Below are positions 45,606 to 54,546 of a stretch of 64,000 bases of DNA, one piece after another. Source of the stretch: Bradyrhizobium lablabi. GTDB taxonomy: Bacteria; Pseudomonadota; Alphaproteobacteria; Rhizobiales; Xanthobacteraceae. Location: NCBI RefSeq assembly GCF_900141755.1, contig NZ_LT670844.1, positions 3,596,001 to 3,660,000 on the forward strand, read 5' to 3'. The position numbers and the translations under genes are program-made. How positions within the stretch are numbered: the first letter of the stretch is position 1; every line of letters begins with the position of its first letter. Below the pieces are notes generated by a model. It saw only the letters and a program-made list of their open reading frames with translations. It was not told the DNA's origin and did not search any database.

Positions 45606-46628
45606 TCAGACGTCTATCATGGAATTCGACGGCCTTATCTGCTCGACCGTCAGCCCGGGCGAGCCTTTGCCTGACGCCTCGGCCGCTTTCACCAGCGCGA
45701 CGACGCGACGCGACAATGGCACCTTGAGCCCGCGCCGGTCGGCGATCTCCGTGATGACGCCCTGCAGATAGTCGATCTCGGTGCGGCGGCCACGCTGCAG
45801 GTCTTCCCACATCGAGGAGCGCGCCTGCGGATCGATCTTCAAGGTGCGCCCGAGCACGGCTGCGAATATCGCGTCGGGCAGCCGCAACAGATGCGGCGTC
45901 AGGCCGGCCGGAACCGGCGTCGCGGATACCGGCTTGATGCCCTCGGCGCGGATCGCGGCGAGGCCCTCGGCCATCTGGTCCGCCATCAGCCGGCGCCAGG
46001 CGCGCTGCGCGAGCTGCTGGCGAAGCGGCAGGTCGGCCAGCGCATTGATCGCGTTGTTGAGATTGACCAAGAGCTTGCCCCATTGCAGGCCGGCGATGTT
46101 GTCGCTCGCATGCATCTTCAACCCCGGCACCGAAAGCTGCGCGGCGGTATCGGCGTCGTCCCGCTCGATCACGATATCGCCCGAAGTGGCGCGGTGGTAT
46201 CGGCCCTCGCCGGGAGCGACCACATTGAACGGCACCACGCCCGCCAATACGCGCCGGCCCGGTAATTTTTGGCGCAGCACGGCAACATTGCCGATGCCGT
46301 TCTGCAGGCTGACAATGACGGCATCGCTGGGCGCATGGCGCGCGATCGCGTCGGCGATTTCAGCCGTGTCCGCGCTCTTGACCGTCACCAGCACCACGCC
46401 GGCATCGCCGAAAATCGCGCCATCTTGGGACAGCACCAGTTGATGGGCCGGGATGGTGCGATCAGAACCATCGAAGCTGGTCAGCCGCAGCCCGCTTAAT
46501 TCGATCTCACCGATCACGCGTGGGCGCGCCAATAGCGCGACCTTGCGGCCGGCGGCGGCATACATGCCGCCAACAAAGCAGCCGATGCTGCCCGCGCCCG
46601 CCACGCCGATCGGTTTTTCCAAAATCAT
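45606..46628 (-). CDS. PanE/ApbA-type ketopantoate reductase family
   Basis: A 340-residue NADPH-dependent reductase. The Rossmann motif is IGVAGAGSIGCFVGGMYAAAG with its GxGxxG core at about 10-15; then VVLVTVKSADTAEIADAI, VSLQNGIGNVAVLRQKL and the helical C-terminal domain with GKLLVNLNNAINALADL (catalytic Lys and Asn) and SSMWEDLQRGRRTEIDYLQG. The family makes pantoate for coenzyme A, but many paralogues have other keto-acid substrates, so the exact reaction is open. First gene of a pair with mgtC-like. Confidence 0.88.
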   Translation of the reverse strand: MILEKPIGVAGAGSIGCFVGGMYAAAGRKVALLARPRVIGEIELSGLRLTSFDGSDRTIPAHQLVLSQDGAIFGDAGVVLVTVKSADTAEIADAIARHAPSDAVIVSLQNGIGNVAVLRQKLPGRRVLAGVVPFNVVAPGEGRYHRATSGDIVIERDDADTAAQLSVPGLKMHASDNIAGLQWGKLLVNLNNAINALADLPLRQQLAQRAWRRLMADQMAEGLAAIRAEGIKPVSATPVPAGLTPHLLRLPDAIFAAVLGRTLKIDPQARSSMWEDLQRGRRTEIDYLQGVITEIADRRGLKVPLSRRVVALVKAAEASGKGSPGLTVEQIRPSNSMIDV

Positions 46629-46654
46629 CCCGCCACCGATAGCAGACTTTTATG

Positions 46655-46808
46655 TCCTCTTCTCCCTCTCCCCGCTCTTCGCGGGGAGAGGGTCGGGGTG
46701 AGGGGCTGCTTCCGCAAATTCGGAAGGCGAAGAGTGCGCGGTAAGTCCCCCTCACCCGAAATTCGCTTCCGCGAATTTCGACCTCTCCCCGCAAGCGGGG
46801 AGAGGTGA
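46655..46808. repeat. palindromic repeat, CTCTCCCCGC family
   Basis: TCTCCCTCTCCCCGCTCTTC with its inverse GGGGAGAGG, then a central part with GAAATTCGC/GCGAATTTC arms and a closing CCTCTCCCCGC/GCGGGGAGAGG pair. It fills the region between the PanE-like and YidB-like genes, with several nested hairpins. Confidence 0.85.
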
Positions 46809-46908
46809 AGTAGTGCTCTGCCACGCATCCGCCTCCGCCGCTCGCCTTGTAACCGTCATAGCCCGCCGTTATGTTTCCCGCGGGGCGGGTACTGCGCAGG
46901 AGAGAACA

Positions 46909-47496
46909 ATGGGTTTACTCGACGTACTCAACGGGATGCAGAATGGCCCGCGTGGCCCGAGCAATCCCAGCGCACAGTCAAGCGGGGGAATGTCGCCGAT
47001 GACCATGGCGATCCTCGGACTGCTTGCCTGGAAGGCAGTCAAACACCTCACCGCCAGCCAGCCCGGCGCGGCGCCGGCGCCGGCGCCCTCACCGGGGACC
47101 ACCGCGAATGCCGGCATGCCCGGCGGAGGGCTTGGTGGTGGCCTTGGTGGTGGCCTTGGCGACGTCCTCAAGGGCGGATTGGGCGGGCTACTCGGCGGCG
47201 CCGCCGCCGGCAGCGTGATCTCGGGCGGGCTCGGCGATTTGCTCAATCAGTTGCAGAAGAACGGCCATGGCGAGACCGCCAGTACGTGGGTCGCAAACGG
47301 CCCGAACAAGCAGATTGCGCCAGGCGATCTCGCCAGCGCGCTCGGCGCCGACCAGATCAACGGCCTGATGTCACAAACTGGCTTGTCGCGCGAGGAACTG
47401 CTCGCCGGCCTCAGCCAGCAATTGCCCGACGTAATCAATCATCTGACGCCGGACGGACGGCTGCCGACCGAGAATGAGTTGTCAGGCCGGCTCTGA
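46909..47496 (+). CDS. YidB-like DUF937 protein
   Basis: A 195-residue protein starting MGLLDVLNGMQNGPRGP after AGGAGAG. There is a hydrophobic patch (MTMAILGLLAWKAV), a Gly-rich middle with repeated GGGLGG units (about 95-135) and the C-terminal YidB domain: SGGLGDLLNQLQKNGHGETA, STWVANGPNKQIAPGDLASA, GLSREELLAGLSQQLPDVIN. The helical YidB domain has no known activity. The frame is open far upstream, but the ribosome site and family start decide. Shares direction with the GlsB-like gene 61 bp downstream. Confidence 0.88.
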   Translation: MGLLDVLNGMQNGPRGPSNPSAQSSGGMSPMTMAILGLLAWKAVKHLTASQPGAAPAPAPSPGTTANAGMPGGGLGGGLGGGLGDVLKGGLGGLLGGAAAGSVISGGLGDLLNQLQKNGHGETASTWVANGPNKQIAPGDLASALGADQINGLMSQTGLSREELLAGLSQQLPDVINHLTPDGRLPTENELSGRL

Positions 47497-47557
47497 AACC
47501 GGCCCGGGATTTGCGCCTGCATGTCGAAATGGTGCTTTTTAGAAAAGGACGACAAAA

Positions 47558-47836
47558 ATGACCGGCATTATCTGGATTATCGTCGTCGGCTTTGTTGCGG
47601 GGATCATCGCGCGCTTGCTTTCGCCGGGCCCCAACAATCCGTCGGGCTTCATCCTGACCACGGTGCTCGGCATCGCCGGCGCGTTTCTCGCGACCTTTAT
47701 CGGCCAGTTGATCGGCCATTACGGTCCCGACCAGGGCGCCGGCTTCATCACCGCGACCATCGGCGCGCTGGTGGTGCTGTTCATCTGGAACCGGCTGGTC
47801 GCAAGCCGCGTGATTTCGGATCCGGGTGCCAGGTAG
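47558..47836 (+). CDS. GlsB/YeaQ/YmgE small membrane protein
   Basis: A 92-residue protein with three helices and the family pattern GIIWIIVVGFVAGIIARLL, SGFILTTVLGIAGAFLATFI and GAGFITATIGALVVLFIWN. The transglycosylase-associated (GlsB/YeaQ) family is linked to envelope stress; enzymatic activity has not been shown to my knowledge. AAGGA lies 8 bases before the ATG. A palindromic repeat follows immediately after the stop. Confidence 0.88.
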   Translation: MTGIIWIIVVGFVAGIIARLLSPGPNNPSGFILTTVLGIAGAFLATFIGQLIGHYGPDQGAGFITATIGALVVLFIWNRLVASRVISDPGAR

Positions 47837-47845
47837 AAAGAACGT

Positions 47846-47972
47846 CGTCATGCCCGGGCATAGCCGTCCGAAGGACGGCGTCGCTTCCGTTCGCCTATGC
47901 CCGGGCATCCACGTCTTAGCGGCGTTGCGGCAAGAGAGACGTGGATGGCCGGGACGACGCCCGGCCATGACG
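47846..47972. repeat. palindromic repeat, GCCCGGGCATAG family
   Basis: CGTCATGCCCGGGCATAGCC at the left, GACGTGGATGGCCGGGACG at the right ending CCATGACG, with CCGTCCGAAGGACGG as an inner hairpin. Nearly identical to the repeat at 54396, including the CATCCACGTCTT arm. Confidence 0.9.
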
Positions 47973-47992
47973 GAGAAAGAATGCCCGCCCTC

Positions 47993-48775
47993 TCACGAAA
48001 TCAAATGCAGCCCCGCGTCCATCCGCACCAGTTCGCCGGTCATGTTGCTTGACTGCGGCGTGGCGAGGAAACACACCAGCGCCGCGATATCGTCCGCGCT
48101 TGAAGCGACCTTGAGCGGCACCTTCGCGATCACGCTGTCGCGCACCTGCTTGGCGCCGTCCTCGCCGCGGCCCTTGGTGAACCAGGGTGTGTCGATATAA
48201 CCGGGGCAGACTGTGTTGACGCGGATAAGCGGCGCGAGCGCGCGCGCCAGCGAATAGGTCATGGTGTTGAGCGCGCCCTTGCTCGCGGCATAGGCGATCG
48301 AGGAGCCGACGCCGCTGATGCCCGCGACCGAGGATACGTTGACCACCGCCGAAGCGCGCCCCGAGGCCTGCGCGCCCGCTTCCAAAAGGCTGCGCGCCGC
48401 GCGCACCATCTGGAACGGGCCGATGGTGTTGACGCCATAGAGGCGCTGGAAATCCTCCGCCGACAAGCCGTCGAGATTGCCGTGCGGCATGTGTTTTGTG
48501 GTGCCGGCATTGTTGATCAGCGCGTCGAGACGCCCCCACGGCGCGGCCGCCGCGACGATCTTCCTGCAGTCCTCGTCGCGCGACACATCGCCCTGCACCA
48601 CGACGACGTCGCCGCCGGCGCTGCGGCAGAGATCGGCGGTCTGCTCGGCTTCCTTTTGGCTCGAGGAATAATTGATCACGATGCGCGCGCCGTCCTTGGC
48701 CAGGTGTGCTGCGGTCGCAGCCCCAAGGCCCGACGCCGAGCCCGTTACAATCGCGCACAACCCATCCTTCGACAT
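47993..48775 (-). CDS. short-chain dehydrogenase/reductase
   Basis: A 260-residue classical SDR. The cofactor motif is TGSASGLGAATAAHLAKDGA, LINNAG follows at about 90, then the catalytic Ser in VVNVSSVAGISG and the Tyr-Lys pair in IAYAASKGALNTMTYSLARA; CPGYIDTPWF closes the site. It oxidises or reduces an alcohol/ketone with NAD(P)H; a beta-hydroxyacyl substrate would suit the acyl-CoA genes next to it. GAGGAA before the ATG at 48775 decides among several starts. It is divergent from the acyl-CoA dehydrogenase pair. Confidence 0.9.
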   Translation of the reverse strand: MSKDGLCAIVTGSASGLGAATAAHLAKDGARIVINYSSSQKEAEQTADLCRSAGGDVVVVQGDVSRDEDCRKIVAAAAPWGRLDALINNAGTTKHMPHGNLDGLSAEDFQRLYGVNTIGPFQMVRAARSLLEAGAQASGRASAVVNVSSVAGISGVGSSIAYAASKGALNTMTYSLARALAPLIRVNTVCPGYIDTPWFTKGRGEDGAKQVRDSVIAKVPLKVASSADDIAALVCFLATPQSSNMTGELVRMDAGLHLIS

Positions 48776-49036
48776 CCGCATTTCCTCATGTGATCTTGAG
48801 CTCGCTAGACGAGACCACCCACCATATCGTGCCGCGAAATGGCTGCAAATCGGCAAAACTCCGTTGAGCGGAATTAATAATTCCGGCAGCGGGCGCTGCA
48901 TGTCGCCCCCGCAGGCGGCCTTGCGGACTTAGGTGCTTGTCATGGCGGTGGCTTTTCCCCATCATCGGGTGCAAGAAAAGACCGCAACCGCGCTTGAGCA
49001 AGCGGGATGCGGGCCAATTGAACGACGGGGAACGCT

Positions 49037-50101
49037 GTGGCGGAGAGTGAGAACATTGTCGTCGAGACCGCGGAGAAGATATTTTCCGATCTCGCCGACG
49101 CCCAGACCATCAACCACGACAAACAAGGCTCCTGGAAAGCGCCGCTGTGGCAGGCGCTGACCGAAGCCGGCCTGCCGCTGGCGTGGGTTAGCGAAGATTG
49201 CGGCGGCTCGGGCGCCAGCCTCGCCGAAGGTTTTGGGGTATTGAGCGCCGCCGGACGTTTTGCGATCGCCGTGCCGCTTGCGGAAACCATGCTGGCCGGA
49301 TGGCTGCTGGCGCAGGCCAAGATCGCCTCGCCCGAAGGGCCGATGACAGTGGCACCCGCCGCACCCAAGGACCGCATCGCGCTCAATGCCGACGGCACGC
49401 TGTCCGGCCGCGCCCGCGGCGTCCCTTTCGCCAAGGACGCAAAGCATATCGCGGTGCTGGCGCATGGCGCCGGCCTCCTTTCGATCGCGCTGGTCGATCC
49501 GGCAAAATGCCGGATCGAGGCCGGCCTTAACCTTGCGAGCGACGGCAGCGATACCGTGACCTTCGACAAGGTTGCGCCGATCACGATCAAGCCGGCGCCC
49601 AAAGGTTTCGATCAGACCTCGCTGATGCTCATCGGCGCGGTGGCGCGCAGCCTGCAGATCGCAGGCGCGCTGGAATCGATGCTCGACATCAGCGTGCGCT
49701 ATTCGAACGAGCGCGTGGCGTTCGAGAAGAAAATCTCAAAATTCCAGGCAGTGCAGCACAATCTCGCCCGCCTCGCCGGCGAGACCGCGGCCGCGATGAC
49801 CGCGGCAAGCTCGGCGGCGGACACGATTGCCAACGCGTCAAGCTTCGACGATTCGGTGTTCCTCGAAGCCACCGCCGCAAAGATCCGCTGCGCGGAGGCC
49901 GCGGAAAAAGGTGCCGCGATCGCCCATCAGGTTCATGGCGCGATCGGCTATACGCTGGAGCACATCCTGCATCGCTACACCATGCGCGCACTCGCCTGGC
50001 GCGACGACTTTGGTCATGAAAGCCACTGGGCGGTGGAGCTGGGCAAACGCGTCGCCGCGCGTGGCGCCGACGAATTGTGGCCGCTGGTCGCCTCGCGCTA
50101 G
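49037..50101 (+). CDS. acyl-CoA dehydrogenase, first subunit
   Basis: A 354-residue acyl-CoA dehydrogenase-family protein: N-terminal helices with LWQALTEAGLPLAWVSEDCG, a middle beta domain from about 110, and C-terminal helices with ISVRYSNERVAFEKKISKFQ, IAHQVHGAIGYTLEHILHRY. It is shorter than usual (about 380) and the FAD-binding middle part is divergent, as in the non-catalytic partner of two-subunit dehydrogenases. Start is a GTG at 49037. It lies 22 bp upstream of a second dehydrogenase gene, and the two probably form a heteromer. Confidence 0.88.
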   Translation: MAESENIVVETAEKIFSDLADAQTINHDKQGSWKAPLWQALTEAGLPLAWVSEDCGGSGASLAEGFGVLSAAGRFAIAVPLAETMLAGWLLAQAKIASPEGPMTVAPAAPKDRIALNADGTLSGRARGVPFAKDAKHIAVLAHGAGLLSIALVDPAKCRIEAGLNLASDGSDTVTFDKVAPITIKPAPKGFDQTSLMLIGAVARSLQIAGALESMLDISVRYSNERVAFEKKISKFQAVQHNLARLAGETAAAMTAASSAADTIANASSFDDSVFLEATAAKIRCAEAAEKGAAIAHQVHGAIGYTLEHILHRYTMRALAWRDDFGHESHWAVELGKRVAARGADELWPLVASR

Positions 50102-50123
50102 AATTTTACGGAAGAGATCAACA

Positions 50124-51284
50124 ATGACCGCAGCCCTCCGTTTCGATCCCATCCGGCTTCCTCCCGAATGCGAAACACTGCGCAAGGAAGTCCGCGCCTT
50201 TCTCGCCGAAGAGGTAGCGCGAGGCACCTTCGATCCGCACAGCCCGCAAGGCCAGGACAGCGATGTTCCCGGCTTTTCCAAGCGGGTCGGCGAGCGGGGC
50301 TGGATCGGCATGACCTGGCCCAAAAAATATGGCGGCCATGAACGCTCGTTCCTCGAGCGCTATGTGGTGACCGAGGAAATGCGCGTCGCCAATGCGCCGA
50401 CGCGGCGCTTCTTCGTCGCCGACCGCCAGAGCGGCCCGGTGCTTCTGAAATACGCGCCCGAGCACATCAAGATGGACATCCTGCCGCGCATCTGCCGCGG
50501 CGAAGTCTGTTTTTCCATTGGCATGAGCGAGCCGAATTCCGGCTCCGATCTTTTCGCCGCCAAGACCAAAGCCACCAAGACCGACGGCGGCTTTTTGATC
50601 AACGGCACCAAGATCTGGACCTCGTCGGCGCAAGTGGCAAATTACATGCTGGCGATCTTCCGCACCTCGCCATCGACCAAGGAAAACCGCCGCCACGGCC
50701 TGACGCAATTCCTGGTCGACATGAAGATTCCGGGGATCAAGGTCAACCCGATCGGGCAACTGACCGGCAAAGCCGAGTTCAACGAGGTGGTATTCACCGA
50801 CGCCTTCGTGCCCGACGATCATGCGCTCGGCGAAATCGACGGCGCCTGGAAGCAGGCGACGAGCGAGCTCGCTTATGAGCGCAGCGGGCCGGAGCGCTTT
50901 CTGGAAACCTATTATGTACTGACAGAGCTCGTTCGCGCACTAGGCAATGAGCCCGACACCCGCGGCGCCGAGGGCGTCGGCCGCCTGGTGGCGCAATTGC
51001 ACACCATGCGGCGGATGTCGGTGTCGGTCGCGGGCATGCTGCATGCCGGCAAGGAGCCGGTGGTGGAGGCTTCCATCGTCAAGGACATCGGCACCATCTG
51101 GGAACAGCAATTGCCGCAGCGGGTGCGCGATCTCGCAGCCTTCGTCGAGCCGGATGCCTCTAACCACGAAATCCTCGACACGGTATTGCCGTACGCGATG
51201 AAGGTCGCGCCGAAACTCACCATTCAGGGCGGCACCACCGAAGTGCTGCGCGGCATCATCGCGCGCGGGTTGGGCTTGCGCTAA
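50124..51284 (+). CDS. acyl-CoA dehydrogenase, second subunit
   Basis: A 386-residue acyl-CoA dehydrogenase with complete FAD-binding signature: CFSIGMSEPNSGSDLFAAKT, then FLINGTKIWTSSAQVANYML and, at the C-terminus, PKLTIQGGTTEVLRGIIARG. It removes two hydrogens from an acyl-CoA to give the enoyl-CoA. The start is the ATG at 50124 (GGAAGAG before), although the frame stays open back to 49827 inside the upstream gene. Its place after the shorter homologue and before an enoyl-CoA hydratase gene makes a beta-oxidation step. Confidence 0.92.
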   Translation: MTAALRFDPIRLPPECETLRKEVRAFLAEEVARGTFDPHSPQGQDSDVPGFSKRVGERGWIGMTWPKKYGGHERSFLERYVVTEEMRVANAPTRRFFVADRQSGPVLLKYAPEHIKMDILPRICRGEVCFSIGMSEPNSGSDLFAAKTKATKTDGGFLINGTKIWTSSAQVANYMLAIFRTSPSTKENRRHGLTQFLVDMKIPGIKVNPIGQLTGKAEFNEVVFTDAFVPDDHALGEIDGAWKQATSELAYERSGPERFLETYYVLTELVRALGNEPDTRGAEGVGRLVAQLHTMRRMSVSVAGMLHAGKEPVVEASIVKDIGTIWEQQLPQRVRDLAAFVEPDASNHEILDTVLPYAMKVAPKLTIQGGTTEVLRGIIARGLGLR

Positions 51285-51309
51285 ATCGAAATCAATCGAG
51301 GATCAATCC

Positions 51310-52110
51310 ATGAGCAAATATACTGATATCGGCGTCGACAAGGTCGGGCATGTCGGGACCATCGAAATCCGCCGGCCGCCACTGAACTTCTTCGATGTAT
51401 CGCTGATCAACCAGATCGCGGACGCGCTGGAAGAGTTCGACAACGATATCGAGATCCGCGCCTCGGTGCTCGCGGCCCAAGGCAAGGCCTTCTGCGCCGG
51501 CGCCAATTTCGGCGACCCGGCGCGGCAGGAGGCCGAGGAGCGCGCCAAGACCGATCCGGCGTCGAACCTTCCGATCAACCATCTTTATGTCCAGGCGGTG
51601 CGGATTTTCCGCAACAAGAAGCCGATCGTCGCGGCTGTCCATGGCGCGGCCATCGGTGGCGGGTTAGGACTGGCGGTCGCCGCAGATTTCCGCGTCACCT
51701 GCCCCGAGGCGCGTTTCGCCGCCAACTTTACAAAGCTCGGATTCCATCCCGGCTTTGGCCTGACGGCGACGCTTCCCGAACTGGTCGGCAAGAACAATGC
51801 GGAATTGATTTTCTACACCAGCCGCCGCGTCACCGGCGAGGAAGCCACGCGGATGGGGCTCGCCAATATCTGCGTGCCGCAGGATCAGGTCCGAGCCGAG
51901 GCCATGAAGCTCGCGCAGGAAATCGCCGAATGCTCCCCGCTCGGCCTGATTTCGACCCGCGCCACCATGCGCGCCGGTCTCGCCGACCGCGTGCTGGCCG
52001 CGACCAATCATGAACTCGTCGAACAAAACAAGCTGCGCGCCACCGAGGATTTCAAGGAAGGCGTCAAAGCCACCGCCGAACGCCGCGTCGCGAATTTCAG
52101 GGGACGCTAG
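51310..52110 (+). CDS. enoyl-CoA hydratase/isomerase family protein
   Basis: A 266-residue crotonase. The CoA-binding and oxyanion-hole segments are VLAAQGKAFCAGANFGDPA and PIVAAVHGAAIGGGLGLAVA; the catalytic region reads FTKLGFHPGFGLTATLPELV, where the usual first Glu is not in its canonical place, so hydratase activity is not certain. GAGGATC before the ATG; 25 bp downstream of the acyl-CoA dehydrogenase. It would use the enoyl-CoA made by that enzyme. Confidence 0.9.
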   Translation: MSKYTDIGVDKVGHVGTIEIRRPPLNFFDVSLINQIADALEEFDNDIEIRASVLAAQGKAFCAGANFGDPARQEAEERAKTDPASNLPINHLYVQAVRIFRNKKPIVAAVHGAAIGGGLGLAVAADFRVTCPEARFAANFTKLGFHPGFGLTATLPELVGKNNAELIFYTSRRVTGEEATRMGLANICVPQDQVRAEAMKLAQEIAECSPLGLISTRATMRAGLADRVLAATNHELVEQNKLRATEDFKEGVKATAERRVANFRGR

Positions 52111-52112
52111 AC

Positions 52113-52231
52113 GTCGTCCCTGCGAAAAGCAGGGACCCATACGCCGCGGCCCACGGAAAGGGCACAAGGGGAGACGGCTTTCTTCACCACAAACATCGGT
52201 GGTTATGGGTCCCTGCTTTCGCAGGGACGAC
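52113..52231. repeat. palindromic repeat, GTCCCTGC family
   Basis: GTCGTCCCTGCGAAAAGCAG at the left mirrored by CTGCTTTCGCAGGGACGAC at the right, with GGGACCCAT/ATGGGTCCC arms inside. It fills the space between two convergent genes and may terminate both. Confidence 0.9.
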
Positions 52232-52233
52232 AG

Positions 52234-54348
52234 CTAGTTCTTCAGTACCACCAGCGCATCCACGATCGTCACTCCCTGCCCTTCCGGGTGCACCAGAACC
52301 GGATTGATCTCGATCTCCGAAATCTGCGCGCTATATCGCGCCGCCAGCACGGACACCTGCGCGATCAGTTGCGAGAGCGCCGCGACATCCGCCTTTGCCG
52401 CTCCGCGAAATCCGTTGAGCAACGGCGCTGCCTTCAGCTCGGCCAGCATGCGAGAGGCTTCCACCGCGCTCACCGGCGCCGGCCGGTAGATCACGTCGCG
52501 GAACAGTTCGGTGGTGATGCCCCCAAAGCCGACCATGATCATCGGACCGAAAGTTGAATCCAGCATCGTGCCGATGATGATCTCGACGCCCTTTTTCGCC
52601 ATCGGTCCGACCAGCACGCCCTGGATCGCCGCATCGGGCCGATGCCGGCGCGCGCTTTCCAACAGCGCCTCAAACGCCAAAAACACCTCGCCCTTGGTGG
52701 CGATATTGACGCGGACGCCGCCGACTTCGCTCTTGTGCGGGATGTCAGGCGATTGAACCTTCATCACCAGCGGAAATCCGACGTGCGCGATCGCGGCGTC
52801 CAGCGCGCTCTTCTCCCTTACCAGCACCTCGTCCGGCAACGCAATGCCGGCGGCGCGCAACAGCGCCTTGCTATCGGCTTCGGAAAGGGTCGCGGATGCC
52901 AGATGCGCGGAGAGGTCGCGCAAGCCCGCCGCCGCGGCATCCACCGGTGGCGCCAGCTTGAACCTGGCGTGCTCGACCAGCTTGCGCATGGCAACGGCGG
53001 CATGCGTCAACCCTGACAGCACGATGACGCCGGAGGCGGCGAGTTCGCGGCGCGCGAAATCGGACGGCAGCGTGTAGGAATAAAACACGATCGGCTTGCG
53101 CTGCGCATCGATGACCGGTTTCAGCTCCGCCTGCTTGAACGGCATCCGCGTGTCGCTGGACAGCGACAGCACCACAAGGATGGCGTCGACCTCATTGGAG
53201 GCGTCGAGCAGGTCGATGCTCCTCTGCAAGCCGCCGGAATGCACGCCCTGCGCGGTGACGTCGATCGGGTTGCGCGTCGCGCCATAGGACGGCAACAGTT
53301 TTGCGATTTCGTTCTGGATCGGCGCCGACAATTCCGGCACCTGCAGGCCCTGCATCGAAACCGTGTCCGCACCCCAGATGCCCGCCCCGCCCGACACCGT
53401 GAGCACGGCGACCCGGTCGCCTTTCGGCAAAGGGTTGGTGGTCAAGACGGCTGCGATGGCGACGGCCTCGTCGAGGTCGTTGGAGATGATAAATCCATAT
53501 TTTTCGAACACCGCATCATAGGCCGCCGACCACCCGGCCATGCTCGCGGTATGCGAGGCCGCAGCGCGCTCGCCGGCGCCGGAGCGGCCGACTTTTGTGA
53601 CGATGACCGGTTTTCCGATTTCTCCGGCGCGGCGGGCGGCGGCTAGAAACCTATCGACGTCGCGAATGCCCTCGATGAACAGCAGGATCACGTCGGTGGA
53701 TGAATCCTGCACCAGATATTCGAAAAATTCGCCGGCGCCCAGATCAGCCTCATTGCCGGCGCTGACGACATAAGAGAGCGCGACGCCGATCGCCTTGGCA
53801 CGATGATAGATCGCAAAGCCGATGCCGCCGCTTTGCGCGACAATGCCGATCCGCCGCTTGCTCGCAACGAACGGCCGGTCGTTCGGCTTGACGTCGACGG
53901 TCGGGCTGAAGGTGGCGGCGACGCGCTGGGCCTGGCTGTAAAACCCTTCCGCGTTCGGGCCGGAGATCCGCATGCCGGTCTTTTTTGCAAGTGCCGCGAT
54001 GGCATCCTGCATCGCGGCGCTGTCGCCACCCTCCTCGGCAAATCCGGAGGAGATGATGACGGCGTTTTTGACGCCGGCATCGGCGCATTGCGCGAGCGCG
54101 CCAAGCACCGCGCGGGCGGGAATGCTGACAATGGCGAGATCGATCGGCTGGCCGACGTCAGCGATCGCTGGAAAACATTTCAGCCCGTCGATATCGCCGT
54201 AGTTCGGATTGATCGGATAGAGTTTTCCCGGAAATCCGTTCTTGCGCAGCATCGACAACAGCCGCCCCGGGATCTTTTCCAGGTCGCGCGAGGCGCCGAT
54301 CAGCGCGATGCTGGCCGGCGCGAAGAACGAGTCGAGCGGATGCGGCAT
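52234..54348 (-). CDS. ADP-forming acyl-CoA synthetase
   Basis: A 704-residue fused acyl-CoA/acetyl-CoA synthetase (NDP-forming). CoA-binding domain first (SIALIGASRDLEKIPGRLLS, LYPINPNYGDIDGLKCFPAI, about 10-140), then succinyl-CoA-ligase-like domains with GIVAQSGGIGFAIYHRAK and the phospho-His segment GERAAASHTASMAGW, and a C-terminal ATP-grasp part from about 480 (HVGFPLVMKVQSPDIPHKSE, GPMIMVGFGGITTELFRDV). It makes an acyl-CoA with ATP hydrolysed to ADP. Substrate unknown; the neighbourhood suggests a carboxylic acid entering the acyl-CoA pathway. Confidence 0.92.
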   Translation of the reverse strand: MPHPLDSFFAPASIALIGASRDLEKIPGRLLSMLRKNGFPGKLYPINPNYGDIDGLKCFPAIADVGQPIDLAIVSIPARAVLGALAQCADAGVKNAVIISSGFAEEGGDSAAMQDAIAALAKKTGMRISGPNAEGFYSQAQRVAATFSPTVDVKPNDRPFVASKRRIGIVAQSGGIGFAIYHRAKAIGVALSYVVSAGNEADLGAGEFFEYLVQDSSTDVILLFIEGIRDVDRFLAAARRAGEIGKPVIVTKVGRSGAGERAAASHTASMAGWSAAYDAVFEKYGFIISNDLDEAVAIAAVLTTNPLPKGDRVAVLTVSGGAGIWGADTVSMQGLQVPELSAPIQNEIAKLLPSYGATRNPIDVTAQGVHSGGLQRSIDLLDASNEVDAILVVLSLSSDTRMPFKQAELKPVIDAQRKPIVFYSYTLPSDFARRELAASGVIVLSGLTHAAVAMRKLVEHARFKLAPPVDAAAAGLRDLSAHLASATLSEADSKALLRAAGIALPDEVLVREKSALDAAIAHVGFPLVMKVQSPDIPHKSEVGGVRVNIATKGEVFLAFEALLESARRHRPDAAIQGVLVGPMAKKGVEIIIGTMLDSTFGPMIMVGFGGITTELFRDVIYRPAPVSAVEASRMLAELKAAPLLNGFRGAAKADVAALSQLIAQVSVLAARYSAQISEIEINPVLVHPEGQGVTIVDALVVLKN

Positions 54349-54395
54349 GCGGGGACGGTCCTTTTTTATTATTGCTTAGCGCACATCTCTCTTTT

Positions 54396-54525
54396 CGTCA
54401 TGGCCGGGCATAGCCGTCCGAAGGACGGCGTCGCTTCCGCTCGCCTATGCCCGGCCATCCACGTCCTTCGTCTCGTCATGAAGTAAGCAAGACGTGGATG
54501 CCCGGGACAAGCCCCGGGCATGACG
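54396..54525. repeat. palindromic repeat, GCCCGGGCATAG family
   Basis: CGTCATGGCCGGGCATAGCC with the inner hairpin CCGTCCGAAGGACGG, CATCCACGTC and its inverse GACGTGGATG, closing CCCGGGCATGACG. Second copy of the element at 47846, upstream of the synthetase gene and downstream of the VOC gene. Confidence 0.9.
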
Positions 54526-54546
54526 AGTTTCACAATTACGCAACGC

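Noticed and set aside
42522..54525. CRISPR-like repetition
   Set aside because: The repeats are palindromic elements scattered between genes with no regular spacers.
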